Positions 36,854 through 46,219 of a DNA stretch of 64,000 bases are shown here, piece by piece. This stretch comes from Streptomyces sp. NRRL S-340 (GTDB taxonomy: Bacteria > Actinomycetota > Actinomycetes > Streptomycetales > Streptomycetaceae): NCBI RefSeq assembly GCF_000720185.1, contig NZ_JOIY01000012.1, forward strand, positions 1 through 64,000. Direction: 5' to 3'. The notes beneath the pieces were generated by a model that searched no databases, was not told the DNA's origin, and saw only the letters and a program-made list of their open reading frames with translations. A program made the position numbers and the translations under genes. Positions within the stretch are counted from its first letter, which is position 1, and every line of letters begins with the position of its first letter.

Positions 36854-38242
36854 ATGCGCACCTACAACAGCGCCGGCCCGCACGACGGCGCCGGCACGGC
36901 GGCCGACGTCGAGGCGGCGACCGACGTCGTCGCACTGCGCAGGAGCGTCATCGCGGGTGCCGTCGGCGTGTTCGTGCACTGGTTCGACTGGGCGGCCTAC
37001 GCCTATCTCGCCGGCACCGTCGCGACCGTGTTCTTCCCGGCCCAGGACCGTACGACCGGGCTGCTCGCGGTGTTCGGTGTGTTCGCGGTGTCGTTCGGCA
37101 TCCGGCCCGTCGGTGCCCTGGTGTTCGGGCCGCTGGGCGACCGCATCGGCCGCAAACGCACCCTGTCGCTGGTCATCTTCATGATGTCCGGCGCGACCCT
37201 GACGATCGGCCTGCTGCCCGGCTACGCGTCGATCGGCATCGCCGCGCCGGTGCTCATGCTGGTGCTGCGCCTGGTCCAGGGGTTCGCGGCGGGCGGGGAG
37301 TTCGGCAGCGCGGCGAGCTTCCTCGCCGAGAGCGCGCCCCGGCGCCGCCGCGGCTTCGGGGTGAGCTGGCTGGAGGCCGGCTCCCTGCTGGGCTTCCTCG
37401 CCGGCTCGTTCGTGTTCCTGCTGCTGTCGGCCGGGCTCGACGAGAACCAGCTGACGTCCTGGGGCTGGCGCATCCCCTTCCTCGTCTCCGCGCCGCTGGG
37501 CGTCATCGGCTTCGTCATCCGCAGCAGGATCGAGGACACCCCGCAGTTCCGGATGCTGGAGGCCGGTGGCTCCGTCCCGCGCAGCCCGGTGCGGGAGCTG
37601 CTGCGCTCGCACCGGCAGCAGCTCCTCCAGGCGGCGGGCCTGATGGCGGCCATGCACGTGCCCTTCTACGCCGTGCTGACCTACCTCGTCACCTACGAGA
37701 CGGACCACCTGGGCCACTCGGCCGACAGCGCCGCCCTGCTGTCCACGGTGATCTCGCTGCTGGGGCTGGCGCTCGTGCCGCTGTTCGGCATGCTGTCCGA
37801 CCGGGTGGGACGCAAGCCGGTGTTCGTCGGGGCGACGGCGGCCCTGCTGGTCGTCTCCACCCCGGCGTTCCTCCTGATGCGGACCGGACTCGCCGGGACG
37901 TGGGCCGCAGGTCTGCTGCTCGGCGTGATCCTGGCGGCGATCCTCGGCACGTACGCGGTGTGGTCGGCGGAGGCCTTCCCGACCCGGACCCGGCAGAGCG
38001 GCCTGTCCATCTCCTACAACATCACCGCCGCCCTGTTCGCCGGCACCGTGCCGTACCTGATGACCGTGCTCATCTCCGCGACCGGCAGCACCCTGGTGCC
38101 CGGCCCGTACCTGATGGTGTTCGCGCTCGCCGGCCTGGTCGCCGCCCTGACCCTGCGGGAGACCGCCGGGTGCGCGCTGCTGCACCCCGAGGACGTGGCC
38201 GAGGGGCCTGCCCGCGAGACCCCGGTGGACAGTGCCGCATAG
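36854..38242 (+). CDS. MFS metabolite:H+ symporter (MHS family)
   Basis: 462 aa, AAGGAGG 5 bases before ATG 36854. VFVHWFDWAAYAYLAGTVATVFFP, GPLGDRIGRKRTL, RLVQGFAAGGEFGSAASFLAE and GWRIPFLVSAPLG are MHS signatures. These import organic acids, betaines or similar solutes with protons. It is the last structural gene of the monooxygenase operon and probably imports its substrate. Confidence 0.9.
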   Translation: MRTYNSAGPHDGAGTAADVEAATDVVALRRSVIAGAVGVFVHWFDWAAYAYLAGTVATVFFPAQDRTTGLLAVFGVFAVSFGIRPVGALVFGPLGDRIGRKRTLSLVIFMMSGATLTIGLLPGYASIGIAAPVLMLVLRLVQGFAAGGEFGSAASFLAESAPRRRRGFGVSWLEAGSLLGFLAGSFVFLLLSAGLDENQLTSWGWRIPFLVSAPLGVIGFVIRSRIEDTPQFRMLEAGGSVPRSPVRELLRSHRQQLLQAAGLMAAMHVPFYAVLTYLVTYETDHLGHSADSAALLSTVISLLGLALVPLFGMLSDRVGRKPVFVGATAALLVVSTPAFLLMRTGLAGTWAAGLLLGVILAAILGTYAVWSAEAFPTRTRQSGLSISYNITAALFAGTVPYLMTVLISATGSTLVPGPYLMVFALAGLVAALTLRETAGCALLHPEDVAEGPARETPVDSAA

Positions 38243-38282
38243 GGTCGGCACCGACACCGGTCACCAGGCGCGAGGGTCACGT

Positions 38283-39209
38283 ATGACGGCACCAGTGGGT
38301 TTCACGCTCGTTCAGCTCCGCTACTTCCTCGTGGCGGCCGAACGCGGTTCGATGACGGAGGCGTCGGCACAGCTGCACATCGCGCAGTCCGCCGTCTCCA
38401 CGGCCGTCTACAACCTGGAGCGGGACCTGCAGGTGCAGCTGTTCATCCGCCGGCGGGGGCGGGGCCTGACCCTCACGCCCGCCGGGGAGCGGCTGCGGCA
38501 GCAGGCACGGGATCTGCTGGCCCGCGCCCGCGAGATCGAGCGGGAGGCCCGGGGAGACGGCGAGACCCTCTCCGGGCCGGTCGCCGTCGGCTGTTTCGTG
38601 ACCCTGGCCCCCTCCTACCTGCCGCCCCTGTTCAGCGAGTGCACCCGGCGCCATCCCGGCATCGAGATCGACGTGGTCGAGGCGGAGACCGACCAGCTCG
38701 TCCAGGCCCTGGCGTCCGGGCGCATCGACTTCGCCCTCACCTACGGCCTCGGTCTGTCCGCCGATCCGGAGCTGCACAGCGAGACGATCGCCCGCGCCCC
38801 GGCCTACGTCATCGTCGCCGCCGGCCACCCGCTGGCCGGCCGGGACAGTGTGGAGCTGGCCGAACTGTCGGCGGAACCCCTCGTCCTCCTCGACCTGCCC
38901 CACAGCCGCGACTACTTCCGCTCGCTGGTCGCCGCCACCGGCACCGCCCCCGACGTCCGCTACCGCACCCAGAGCTACGAGACCGTGCGCTCCCTGGTGG
39001 CCCGCGGGCTCGGCTACTCGGTGCTCAACCAGCGGCCCGCGACCAGCCAGACCTACGGCGGCGGCGAGGTCGCGGAACTCCGGCTCCGGGACGGCGGCCC
39101 CGCCCTCGAAGTCAAGATCGCCACCCTCGGGGGCGTGAACCAGACCGCCCGCGCCCGGGCGGTGATGGACCTGCTGCGGGAGATCGCCGCCCTGGGCGGC
39201 GGGGCCTGA
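38283..39209 (+). CDS. LysR-family transcriptional regulator
   Basis: 308 aa. N-terminal HTH (LVQLRYFLVAAERGSMTEASAQLHIAQSAVSTAVYNLERDLQVQLFIRR) and a periplasmic-binding-like effector domain from about residue 95. It lies 40 bases after the transporter in the same direction, so it may be co-transcribed rather than divergent as is usual. It is the likely regulator of the 31.7-38.2 kb operon, responding to its substrate or an intermediate. Confidence 0.92.
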   Translation: MTAPVGFTLVQLRYFLVAAERGSMTEASAQLHIAQSAVSTAVYNLERDLQVQLFIRRRGRGLTLTPAGERLRQQARDLLARAREIEREARGDGETLSGPVAVGCFVTLAPSYLPPLFSECTRRHPGIEIDVVEAETDQLVQALASGRIDFALTYGLGLSADPELHSETIARAPAYVIVAAGHPLAGRDSVELAELSAEPLVLLDLPHSRDYFRSLVAATGTAPDVRYRTQSYETVRSLVARGLGYSVLNQRPATSQTYGGGEVAELRLRDGGPALEVKIATLGGVNQTARARAVMDLLREIAALGGGA

Positions 39210-39239
39210 GCCGCCGGCCGCTCGCCGGACCCGCGGGGC

Positions 39240-39857
39240 CTACAGCCCTGCGCAGCCCGTCACCGCCCTCGCGTGGGCCAGGATCAGCTCCTGGGCCCGC
39301 TCGGGACGCAGCGCCGCATTGCGGCTGACGACGTGCAGGCCGTACCCGTCCTCCAGGGCCACCAGCCCGTGCGCCAGGTCGTGCGCGGACGCGGCGAGGG
39401 AGAACGCGCCGGTCGCTGCGCCGACCTCCAGGGCGGTCGTGTAGAGCGCCACCTCCCGGGCGAACAGGGAGGTCATCAGCTCGGCGTGGCCCGGGCTGCG
39501 GCCGGCGCGCCGGTGCAGTTCGTACAGCAGTCCGTGGACGGGATCGTCCGTCATGGCCGGCAGGCCGCTGTACAGCAGGGCCCGCAGCCGCGCCGCGGGC
39601 CCTGCCGCGGGTTCCTGGTCGTACGCCCGCTGCCGCGACTCCAGGTAGCTCTCGACCGCGCCCCGGTGCACCTCCAGGACGAGGTCGTCCAGCTCCGGGT
39701 AGTAGTACAGGACCGAGCCCTGCGAGACGCCCGCCGCGTCCGCTATGTCCTTGATACGCAGTCCTTCCAGCCCGCGCTCCGCGATGGCCCGTCCCGCCGC
39801 GGAGACGAGGGCCTGCCTGCGTGCCGTCTGGTTGCGTGGTCTGCCCGCTTTCCCCAT
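39240..39857 (-). CDS. TetR-family transcriptional regulator
   Basis: 205 aa. N-terminal HTH: ALVSAAGRAIAERGLEGLRIKDIADAAGVSQGSVLYYYPELDDLVLEV, followed by a variable helical ligand domain. It is divergent from the aldehyde dehydrogenase/aminotransferase/permease set and is the natural candidate repressor. A short dyad lies in the dehydrogenase promoter region at 39938-39955. Confidence 0.92.
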   Translation of the reverse strand: MGKAGRPRNQTARRQALVSAAGRAIAERGLEGLRIKDIADAAGVSQGSVLYYYPELDDLVLEVHRGAVESYLESRQRAYDQEPAAGPAARLRALLYSGLPAMTDDPVHGLLYELHRRAGRSPGHAELMTSLFAREVALYTTALEVGAATGAFSLAASAHDLAHGLVALEDGYGLHVVSRNAALRPERAQELILAHARAVTGCAGL

Positions 39858-39937
39858 GACGGCCGATTCTCTGTCACCTGAGTCAGCTTTCGCAAGAAGT
39901 TCGTGCCAGAGGCATTGACGGTGGGTTCACCTATTGT

Positions 39938-39955
39938 TTGAATCTCGGCTCAAAG
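39938..39955. promoter_or_regulatory. Possible TetR operator
   Basis: TTTGA-N8-TCAAA lies in the AT-richer part of the gap between the TetR and aldehyde dehydrogenase genes. The arms are only five bases, so this is a weak candidate. Confidence 0.3.
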
Positions 39956-40126
39956 AAACCGAGCAAGCCGAAGAAGAGCCGGGACGGACCCGCTCCGCCG
40001 GGCCCTGCCCCGCTCGCACGCCTCCGCCACCTCCGGGCGGCGCCCCCGGGACGGCCCGGCCGGCGCCGGTCCACCCGCACCGGTTCGCGAGGACCCGGCG
40101 TCCACGAAGCGATCGAAGGCCACAGC

Positions 40127-41599
40127 ATGCAGACGTACGCCCACTGGCGGCAGCGCGCCGCCGACCTCACGCCCCGCACCCGTCTGTTCATCGACGGCGC
40201 GTGGGCCGACCCCGACGGCGACCAGTGGTTCCCCACCGTGAACCCCGCGACCGGCAAGACCACCGCCCGGGTGGCGGCCGGCTCGGCGGCCGACGTCGAC
40301 CGGGCCGTGACCGCGGCCCGCGCCTCCTTCGAGGACGGCCGCTGGTCGCGCACCGCACCGGCGGAGCGCAAGCGGGTCCTGCTCGCCCTCGCCCGCCTCA
40401 TCGAGGACAACGGCGAGGAACTCGCCCTGTGCGACACCCTCGACATGGGCAAGCCCGTCGCGGAGTCGTACGGCACCGACGTGCCCGGCGCGGCCGGCGT
40501 CTTCACCTGGTACGCGGAGGCCGTCGACAAGCTCTACGACGAGGTCGCCCCGGCCCCGCCCGGCAACCTCGCCCTGGTGCGCCGCGCCCCGCTGGGTGTC
40601 GTCGGTGCGGTGGTTCCGTGGAACTTCCCGCTGGACATCGCCAGTTGGAAACTGGCGCCGGCCCTGGCCGCGGGCAACAGCGTCGTGCTGAAGCCGGCCG
40701 AGCAGTCCCCGCTGTCGGCACTGCTGCTGGCCGAACTCGCCTCGGCGGCCGGCCTTCCCGACGGCGTGCTGAACGTCGTACCGGGCCCGGGAGAGACCAC
40801 CGGGCGGGCCCTCGGCCTCCACCCGGACGTGGACTCCCTGGTCTTCACCGGCTCCACGGCCGTGGCCAAGCGGTTCCTGGGTTACGCGGCCGAGTCGAAC
40901 ATGAAGCAGGTGTGGCCGGAGGCCGGCGGCAAGAGCCCGTGCGTGGTCTTCGCCGACGCGGACCTGGAGGCGGCCGCCGAGCGCGCCGCCTGGGGCTTCG
41001 TCTACAACGCCGGGCAGGTGTGCTCGGCCACCACGCGCCTGCTGGTCGAGGCGTCCGTCGCCGGGGATTTCACGGCGAGGGTCGCCGAGCACGCCCGCAC
41101 CTGGCTGCCGGGCGACCCGCTGGACCCGGCCACCCGCCTCGGACCGCTCGTCGACGAGGCCCAGGCGGACCGCGTCCTGCGGGCCGTGCACTCATCGGGC
41201 GGCACCGTGGTGTGCGGCGGCACCCGTCCCGGCCGCGACGGCGCCTACCTCGACCCCACCGTCGTCACCGGCCTCGCACCCGGTGCCCCGCTCGTCCGGG
41301 AGGAACTGTTCGGCCCCGTGCTGACCGTGCTGCCCTTCCACGACGAGGCCGAGGCGGTCCGCCTCGCCGACGACTCCGTCTACGGGCTCGCCGCCTCCGT
41401 GTGGACCCGGGACCTGGGCCGGGCGCACCGCGTCGCCGACGCCCTGCGGGCGGGCACCGTCTCCGTCAACACCGTCGACGCGCTCAGCCCGTTCACCCCG
41501 TTCGGCGGCTTCAAGCAGTCCGGCCACGGCCGCGACCTCTCCCTGCACTCCTTCGACAAGTACACCGGCCTGAAGACGACCTGGATCACCCACTCCTGA
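40127..41599 (+). CDS. Aldehyde dehydrogenase (NAD(P)+)
   Basis: 490 aa from ATG 40127, with GAAGG upstream; the open frame before it (from 39938) is Pro/Arg/Lys-rich and not family-like. PWNFPLDIASWKLAPALAAGNSVVLKPAEQSP is the cofactor region, Glu265 in PEAGGKSP the general base and Cys299 in NAGQVCSATTR the nucleophile. It resembles gamma-aminobutyraldehyde or betaine-aldehyde dehydrogenases. It lies 52 bases before a class III aminotransferase, which would make its aldehyde substrate from an amine. Confidence 0.93.
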   Translation: MQTYAHWRQRAADLTPRTRLFIDGAWADPDGDQWFPTVNPATGKTTARVAAGSAADVDRAVTAARASFEDGRWSRTAPAERKRVLLALARLIEDNGEELALCDTLDMGKPVAESYGTDVPGAAGVFTWYAEAVDKLYDEVAPAPPGNLALVRRAPLGVVGAVVPWNFPLDIASWKLAPALAAGNSVVLKPAEQSPLSALLLAELASAAGLPDGVLNVVPGPGETTGRALGLHPDVDSLVFTGSTAVAKRFLGYAAESNMKQVWPEAGGKSPCVVFADADLEAAAERAAWGFVYNAGQVCSATTRLLVEASVAGDFTARVAEHARTWLPGDPLDPATRLGPLVDEAQADRVLRAVHSSGGTVVCGGTRPGRDGAYLDPTVVTGLAPGAPLVREELFGPVLTVLPFHDEAEAVRLADDSVYGLAASVWTRDLGRAHRVADALRAGTVSVNTVDALSPFTPFGGFKQSGHGRDLSLHSFDKYTGLKTTWITHS

Positions 41600-41651
41600 C
41601 CGCACCGGCCACACCGCCCGCCCACCGCCACGGACAAAGGACACAGCACTC

Positions 41652-43019
41652 ATGACCCTCGGCACCGCAGATCTCACCCGCCTCGACCGGGCGCACATCA
41701 TCCACCCCTACCTGCCGGGCAGCGCCACCGAGCGCGTCGTCATGACCGCCGGCTCCGGCTGCCGGCTCACCGACACCGAGGGCCGCAGCTACCTCGACGC
41801 CACCGGCGGCCTGTGGCTCGCCCAGGTCGGCCACGGCCGCACCGAACTCGCCGACGTCGCCCACGAGCAGATGAAGAAGCTGGAGTACTTCACCAGCTTC
41901 TGGGAGTTCTCCAACGAGCGCGCCATCGAACTCGCCGCGCGCCTGGCCTCCCTCGCCCCCGAGGGCATGAACCACGTCTACTTCACCTCGGGCGGCTCCG
42001 AGGGCAACGAGGCCGCCATCAAGATGGCCCGCTACCACCACCACCGGCGCGGGGAGGGCAGCCGCACCTGGATCCTGGCGCGCAGCAAGGCGTACCACGG
42101 CATCGGCTACGGCGGCGGCTCGGCCACCGGCTTCCCGGTCTACCACGAGGGCTTCGCCCCGATGATGCCGCACGTCTCCCACCTCACCCCGCCGTGGCCG
42201 TACCGCAGCGAGCTGTACGGCGACCAGCCGCTGAGCCCCGCGCAGGTCACCGACTTCCTGGTCCGCGAGCTGGAGGAGCGGATCGCCGAGATCGGCCCGC
42301 GGAACATCGCCGCGATGATCGGCGAGCCCATCATGGGCGTCGGCGGCATGCTCGTCCCGCCCGCCGACTACTGGCCCCGGGTGCGCGAGGTCCTGGACCG
42401 GCACGGCATCCTGCTGATCTTCGACGAGGTCGTCACCGCCTACGGCCGCGTCGGTGAGTGGTTCGCCGCGCAGTACTTCGGCGTCACCCCGGACATCATC
42501 GTCACCGCCAAGGGCATCACCTCCGGATACGTCCCGCTCGGCGCGCTCCTGGTCGGCGACCACGTCGCCGAGGTGCTGCTGCGCGACCACGGCTTCCCGA
42601 TGGGATACACCTACAACGGGCACCCCGTCGCCACCGCGGTGGCCACCGCCAACCTGGACATCATCGAGAAGGAGGGGCTGCTCGCCCGCGCGACGGGCCT
42701 TGGCGCCTTCCTCCACGGCGAACTCCAGGCGCAGCTCGGCGAGTTGCCCGTCGTCGGGGAGATCCGCTCGGTCGGCATGATGCTCGCCGTGGAACTCGTC
42801 CAGGACCGCGCCACCCGCGCACCCCTGCCGCTGCACCCCGACCGGATGCCGCACGACGTCATCCGCCGTGAGACCGGCGTGATCGTACGCGACTCCGCGC
42901 ACAGCCTCGTGCTGTCCCCGCCGCTCGTGATGACCGAGGCCGAGGCCGGGGAAGTGGCCCGCGCGCTGCGCGGTGTGCTGGAGCGCACCGGGCCCACGGG
43001 CGAGATCCGCGCCGCCTGA
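41652..43019 (+). CDS. Class III (omega) aminotransferase, PLP-dependent
   Basis: 455 aa. Lys287 in VTAKGITSGYVPLGA binds PLP, and LLIFDEVVTAYGRVGEWF holds the Asp for the pyridine nitrogen. GLWLAQVGHGRTELADVA and YFTSGGSEGNEAAIKMAR are typical of putrescine/beta-alanine/GABA-type omega-transaminases. With the aldehyde dehydrogenase upstream and a permease downstream it forms an amine import and oxidation set. The amine is not identified. Confidence 0.93.
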   Translation: MTLGTADLTRLDRAHIIHPYLPGSATERVVMTAGSGCRLTDTEGRSYLDATGGLWLAQVGHGRTELADVAHEQMKKLEYFTSFWEFSNERAIELAARLASLAPEGMNHVYFTSGGSEGNEAAIKMARYHHHRRGEGSRTWILARSKAYHGIGYGGGSATGFPVYHEGFAPMMPHVSHLTPPWPYRSELYGDQPLSPAQVTDFLVRELEERIAEIGPRNIAAMIGEPIMGVGGMLVPPADYWPRVREVLDRHGILLIFDEVVTAYGRVGEWFAAQYFGVTPDIIVTAKGITSGYVPLGALLVGDHVAEVLLRDHGFPMGYTYNGHPVATAVATANLDIIEKEGLLARATGLGAFLHGELQAQLGELPVVGEIRSVGMMLAVELVQDRATRAPLPLHPDRMPHDVIRRETGVIVRDSAHSLVLSPPLVMTEAEAGEVARALRGVLERTGPTGEIRAA

Positions 43020-43183
43020 CGCCTCCGGCGCGTCCGGCGCCTTCGGGGGCGGTCCGGCCCGTGACGACCGGGCCTCCCCCGCCGGTGTCCCGCCCCGCAC
43101 CACCCGACACGGACCCCACACCGTAGCGGCGCTCTTCCGTGCGCCTCCTCGCAGTCATTCCTCTCCCCTCCTAGGAACTGCCC

Positions 43184-44674
43184 GTGTCCTCCAACCTCTC
43201 GACGACCGAACCCCGAGCGTCGCGGCCCGAGCCCGGCGGCGCCCTGCAGCGCAGCCTCAAGCGCTTCGACATCACCGCCATGGCCATCGCCGCGGTGATC
43301 TCCTTCGACACCGTCGGGCAGATCGCCACCGGCGGCGGCGAGGCCGCCACCTGGACGGCGGTCATCGCCCTGCTGTTCCTCGTCCCCTACGCGCTGCTGT
43401 TCGCCGAGACCGGCGCCGCGTTCCCCCAGGAGGGCGGCCCGTACGTGTGGGTCAAGCTCGCCCTCGGCCGGCCGGCCGCCGCGCTGACGACCCTCATGTA
43501 CTGGGTCACCAACCCCATCTGGCTGGGCGGTTCGCTGGTCTTCCTCGCCGCGCAGACCTGGGACGGCTTCGTCTTCCACCTGGGGTCGGGCACGGTGGCC
43601 GACTACGTCTTCAAGCTCCTCTTCGTCTGGGTCGCCATCCTCACGGCCGTGGTCTCCCTGCGGCGCGGCAAGTGGATCACCACGGCGGGCGCGGCGATGA
43701 AGGTCCTCGCCCTCGCCCTGTTCACCCTCACCGCGGTGCTCTACGGCGTGCGGCACGGCTTCCACGGCCTGACCGGCACCAGTTTCACCCCGACGACCGC
43801 CGGTTTCCTCGCCCTGGTGCCGATCCTGCTGTTCGCCTACGTCGGTTTCGAGGCGCCCAACGCCGCCGGTGAGGAGATGCACGACCCGCAGGCCGACGTG
43901 CCGGCCGCACTCGGCCGCTCGGCGACCGTCGCGGCCTGCTGTTACCTGCTGCCGGTCCTCGCCCTGCTGGCCGTCGTCCCCGCCCGCCAGGTCACCGGCA
44001 TCGGGGGCTTCATGGAAGGCGCCCGCCTCGTCTTCGGCGTCTACGGCGCCGCCGCCGGCCCCCTGCTGAAGATCACCGCCGTCATGTTCGTCCTCGCCCT
44101 GCTCACCCAGGGCAGCGCCTGGATGATCGTCAGCGACCGCATGCAGGCCATGGCCGCCGCCGACGGCGGCTTCTTCACCCGCGCCCTCGGCGCCTTCCAT
44201 CCGCGGCTCGGCACCCCGGTGCGCACCAATCTGCTCTCCGGTGTCGTCGCCACGGTGTTCATGCTCGCCGCCATGCGGCTCGCGGACGGCGACGCGGCCG
44301 ATGTCTTCGCCGTGGTGCTCACCGTCGCGGTGACCACCCTGCTGCTGTCCTACCTGGTGGTCGTGCCCGCCCTGGTCCTGCTGCGGCTGCGCCGTCCGGA
44401 CGTCCTGCGGCCCTACCGGGTCCCCTTCGGCACCCGCGGCTTCCTGCTGTGCGCGGCGCTCGTGTACGCCTGGATCGTGATCGGGTCCTGGTCGGCGCTC
44501 TTCCCCGGGGTGCTGGAGCACCTCTTCGGCATCGGCTACGCCTTCCACGACGTCTGGGGCGTCTCCCGCGCCTCGTTCGAGACCTTCACCCTGGGCACCG
44601 TCGCCGCCCTGCTGGTCGTGGGTGCCGTCGGGGTGGCGGTGGCCCGCCGGGAGGACGCCGCGGAAGGACGATAG
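43184..44674 (+). CDS. APC-family amino-acid/polyamine permease
   Basis: 496 aa from GTG 43184. About 12 membrane segments; the first has AMAIAAVISFDTVGQIATGGGEA and the middle FAYVGFEAPNAAGEEMHDPQADVPAALGRS, both APC features. It follows the aminotransferase by 165 bases and probably imports the amine used by the two enzymes. It converges on a BenE-type transporter, with two hairpins in the short gap. Confidence 0.9.
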   Translation: MSSNLSTTEPRASRPEPGGALQRSLKRFDITAMAIAAVISFDTVGQIATGGGEAATWTAVIALLFLVPYALLFAETGAAFPQEGGPYVWVKLALGRPAAALTTLMYWVTNPIWLGGSLVFLAAQTWDGFVFHLGSGTVADYVFKLLFVWVAILTAVVSLRRGKWITTAGAAMKVLALALFTLTAVLYGVRHGFHGLTGTSFTPTTAGFLALVPILLFAYVGFEAPNAAGEEMHDPQADVPAALGRSATVAACCYLLPVLALLAVVPARQVTGIGGFMEGARLVFGVYGAAAGPLLKITAVMFVLALLTQGSAWMIVSDRMQAMAAADGGFFTRALGAFHPRLGTPVRTNLLSGVVATVFMLAAMRLADGDAADVFAVVLTVAVTTLLLSYLVVVPALVLLRLRRPDVLRPYRVPFGTRGFLLCAALVYAWIVIGSWSALFPGVLEHLFGIGYAFHDVWGVSRASFETFTLGTVAALLVVGAVGVAVARREDAAEGR

Positions 44675-44711
44675 ACGCGGGGTCACGTGACCGTGCCCGC
44701 CCGGGCGCCTG

Positions 44712-44739
44712 CCGCACCGTCCGGGCGTGGACGGTGCGG
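44712..44739 (+). terminator. Terminator after APC permease
   Basis: CCGCACCGTCC (44712-44722) and GGACGGTGCGG (44729-44739) are perfect 11-base arms around a 6-base loop, 38 bases after the permease stop. Confidence 0.6.
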
Positions 44740-44765
44740 TGGCGGCCGGCGGGCATCTCGCCGCC

Positions 44766-44802
44766 GCGCCACCGGGCCCGTCGGCGCCGGGCCCGGTGGC
44801 GC
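44766..44802 (-). terminator. Terminator after BenE-type gene
   Basis: GCGCCACCGGGCCCG (44766-44780) and CGGGCCCGGTGGCGC (44788-44802) are perfect 15-base arms around a 7-base loop, directly abutting the stop of the minus-strand gene. Confidence 0.7.
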
Positions 44803-46059
44803 CTACGGAGAGGGAGCCTCGGCCGGGCGGTTCTGTGCGGGTGGCGGGGCCGCCGCCGGGCCCGCGGGCGTCGCCGTGCCGCGTCGTCCGGCGTTCGCGA
44901 CGAGGGCGGTGAGAGCGCCGGCGAGCAGTCCCCAGAAGGCGGAGCCGATGCCCAGGAGGGTGACGCCGGAGGCGGTGGCGAGGAACGTGACGACGGCGGC
45001 CTCCCGCGCGTTCTTGTCGGACAGGGCCGTGGTCAGGGAGCTTTCGATGGTGGCCAGCAGACCGACACCCGCCGTCGCGAGCACCAGGGCGTGCGGCATG
45101 GCGGTGAGCAGGGAGGCGACGGTGGCGCCGAACACGCCGACGCAGAGGTAGAAGACCCCGGCCCACACGGCGGCGGTGTACCGCTTGGTCCGGTCCGGGT
45201 GCGCTTCCTCACCGGTGCAGATGGCGGCGGTGATGGCGGCGAGGTTCAGCCCGAACGCACCGAACGGGGCGAGCAGGACGTTGACCGCTCCGGTCCACGT
45301 CATCAGCGGGGACACGGGGACGCTGTAGCCCGAGGCGCGGAGCACGGCGACTCCCGGCAGGTTCTGCGAGGCCATCGTGACCACGAACAGCGGCACGCCG
45401 ACGCTGATCAGGACCTTCCAGTCGAAGTCCGGGGCGACGAGGACCGGTGCGGCGAGCGAGACCCGCAGCGTGTCCAGGCGCCATCCACCGGTGAGGACCG
45501 AGGCGAGGACGCCGCCGGCGAGGGCGAGCAGCACCGCGTACCGAGGAGCGATGCGGCGTGCCAGCACGTAGAGCACGAAGACGGGGAAGGCGACCGTGAA
45601 ACTGCCGTGCATCGTGCTGAACAGGCCCGTGCCGAACCGCAGCAGCACTCCGGCGAGCAGGGCCGAGGCGAGCGGTACGGGGATGCGGTCCATGGCGCGG
45701 GCGAACCACCCGGTCAGGCCGGTGAGGAGGACGAGCAGGGCCGAGAGGACGAACGCGCCGACGGCCCGCGCCATCGACACCCCGGTGAGGCTGGTGGCGA
45801 GGAGGGCCGCGCCGGGTGTGGACCAGGCGGTGACGACGGGTGCGCGATAGCGCAGCGAGAGGCCGACACAGGTGAGGGCGAGTCCGACGCCGAGCGCGAG
45901 CATCCAGGAGCCGATCTCCCGGGGGCCGGCGCCGGCCGCCTTCGCCGCGGTGAACACGAGCGCGGCCGAGCTGGTGACGCCGACGGTGACGGCGATCAGG
46001 CCGGCCGCCACGGCCGAGGGCGGGGCGGCCGCGCGTACGCGGTCGGTGAAGGAGGGCAT
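44803..46059 (-). CDS. BenE-family benzoate/H+ symporter-like transporter
   Basis: 418 aa from ATG 46059. About 12 membrane segments with AGLIAVTVGVTSSAALVFTAAKAAG, AWSTPGAALLA and PFGAFGLNLAAITAAICTG, the BenE pattern. The family takes up benzoate-like aromatics, but no aromatic catabolic genes are adjacent and an export or other substrate is possible. It is divergent from an XRE-cupin regulator with a 32-bp dyad between them, which probably controls it. Confidence 0.9.
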   Translation of the reverse strand: MPSFTDRVRAAAPPSAVAAGLIAVTVGVTSSAALVFTAAKAAGAGPREIGSWMLALGVGLALTCVGLSLRYRAPVVTAWSTPGAALLATSLTGVSMARAVGAFVLSALLVLLTGLTGWFARAMDRIPVPLASALLAGVLLRFGTGLFSTMHGSFTVAFPVFVLYVLARRIAPRYAVLLALAGGVLASVLTGGWRLDTLRVSLAAPVLVAPDFDWKVLISVGVPLFVVTMASQNLPGVAVLRASGYSVPVSPLMTWTGAVNVLLAPFGAFGLNLAAITAAICTGEEAHPDRTKRYTAAVWAGVFYLCVGVFGATVASLLTAMPHALVLATAGVGLLATIESSLTTALSDKNAREAAVVTFLATASGVTLLGIGSAFWGLLAGALTALVANAGRRGTATPAGPAAAPPPAQNRPAEAPSP

Positions 46060-46127
46060 ACGGGGCAACTTCCGGGGCGGGCGGGACGGCGGCTTGCGGT
46101 GGGCGCCCGGCAGGGGCGCCCACGAGC

Positions 46128-46159
46128 GTTCCGTAAACAGAACGTTCTGTTTGTGGAAC
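46128..46159. promoter_or_regulatory. 32-bp dyad operator between BenE-type and XRE-cupin genes
   Basis: AAACAGAACGTTCTGTTT (46135-46152) is a perfect 18-bp palindrome. GTTCC (46128-46132) and GGAAC (46155-46159) extend it symmetrically about the same centre. Placement in the divergent gap suits the XRE-cupin protein as its binder. Confidence 0.78.
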
Positions 46160-46219
46160 ACTAGGCAGGAGGGCCGAGACCCGTCAACACGGCGACGAGA
46201 GCGGGAGCGCGATCCGGCG

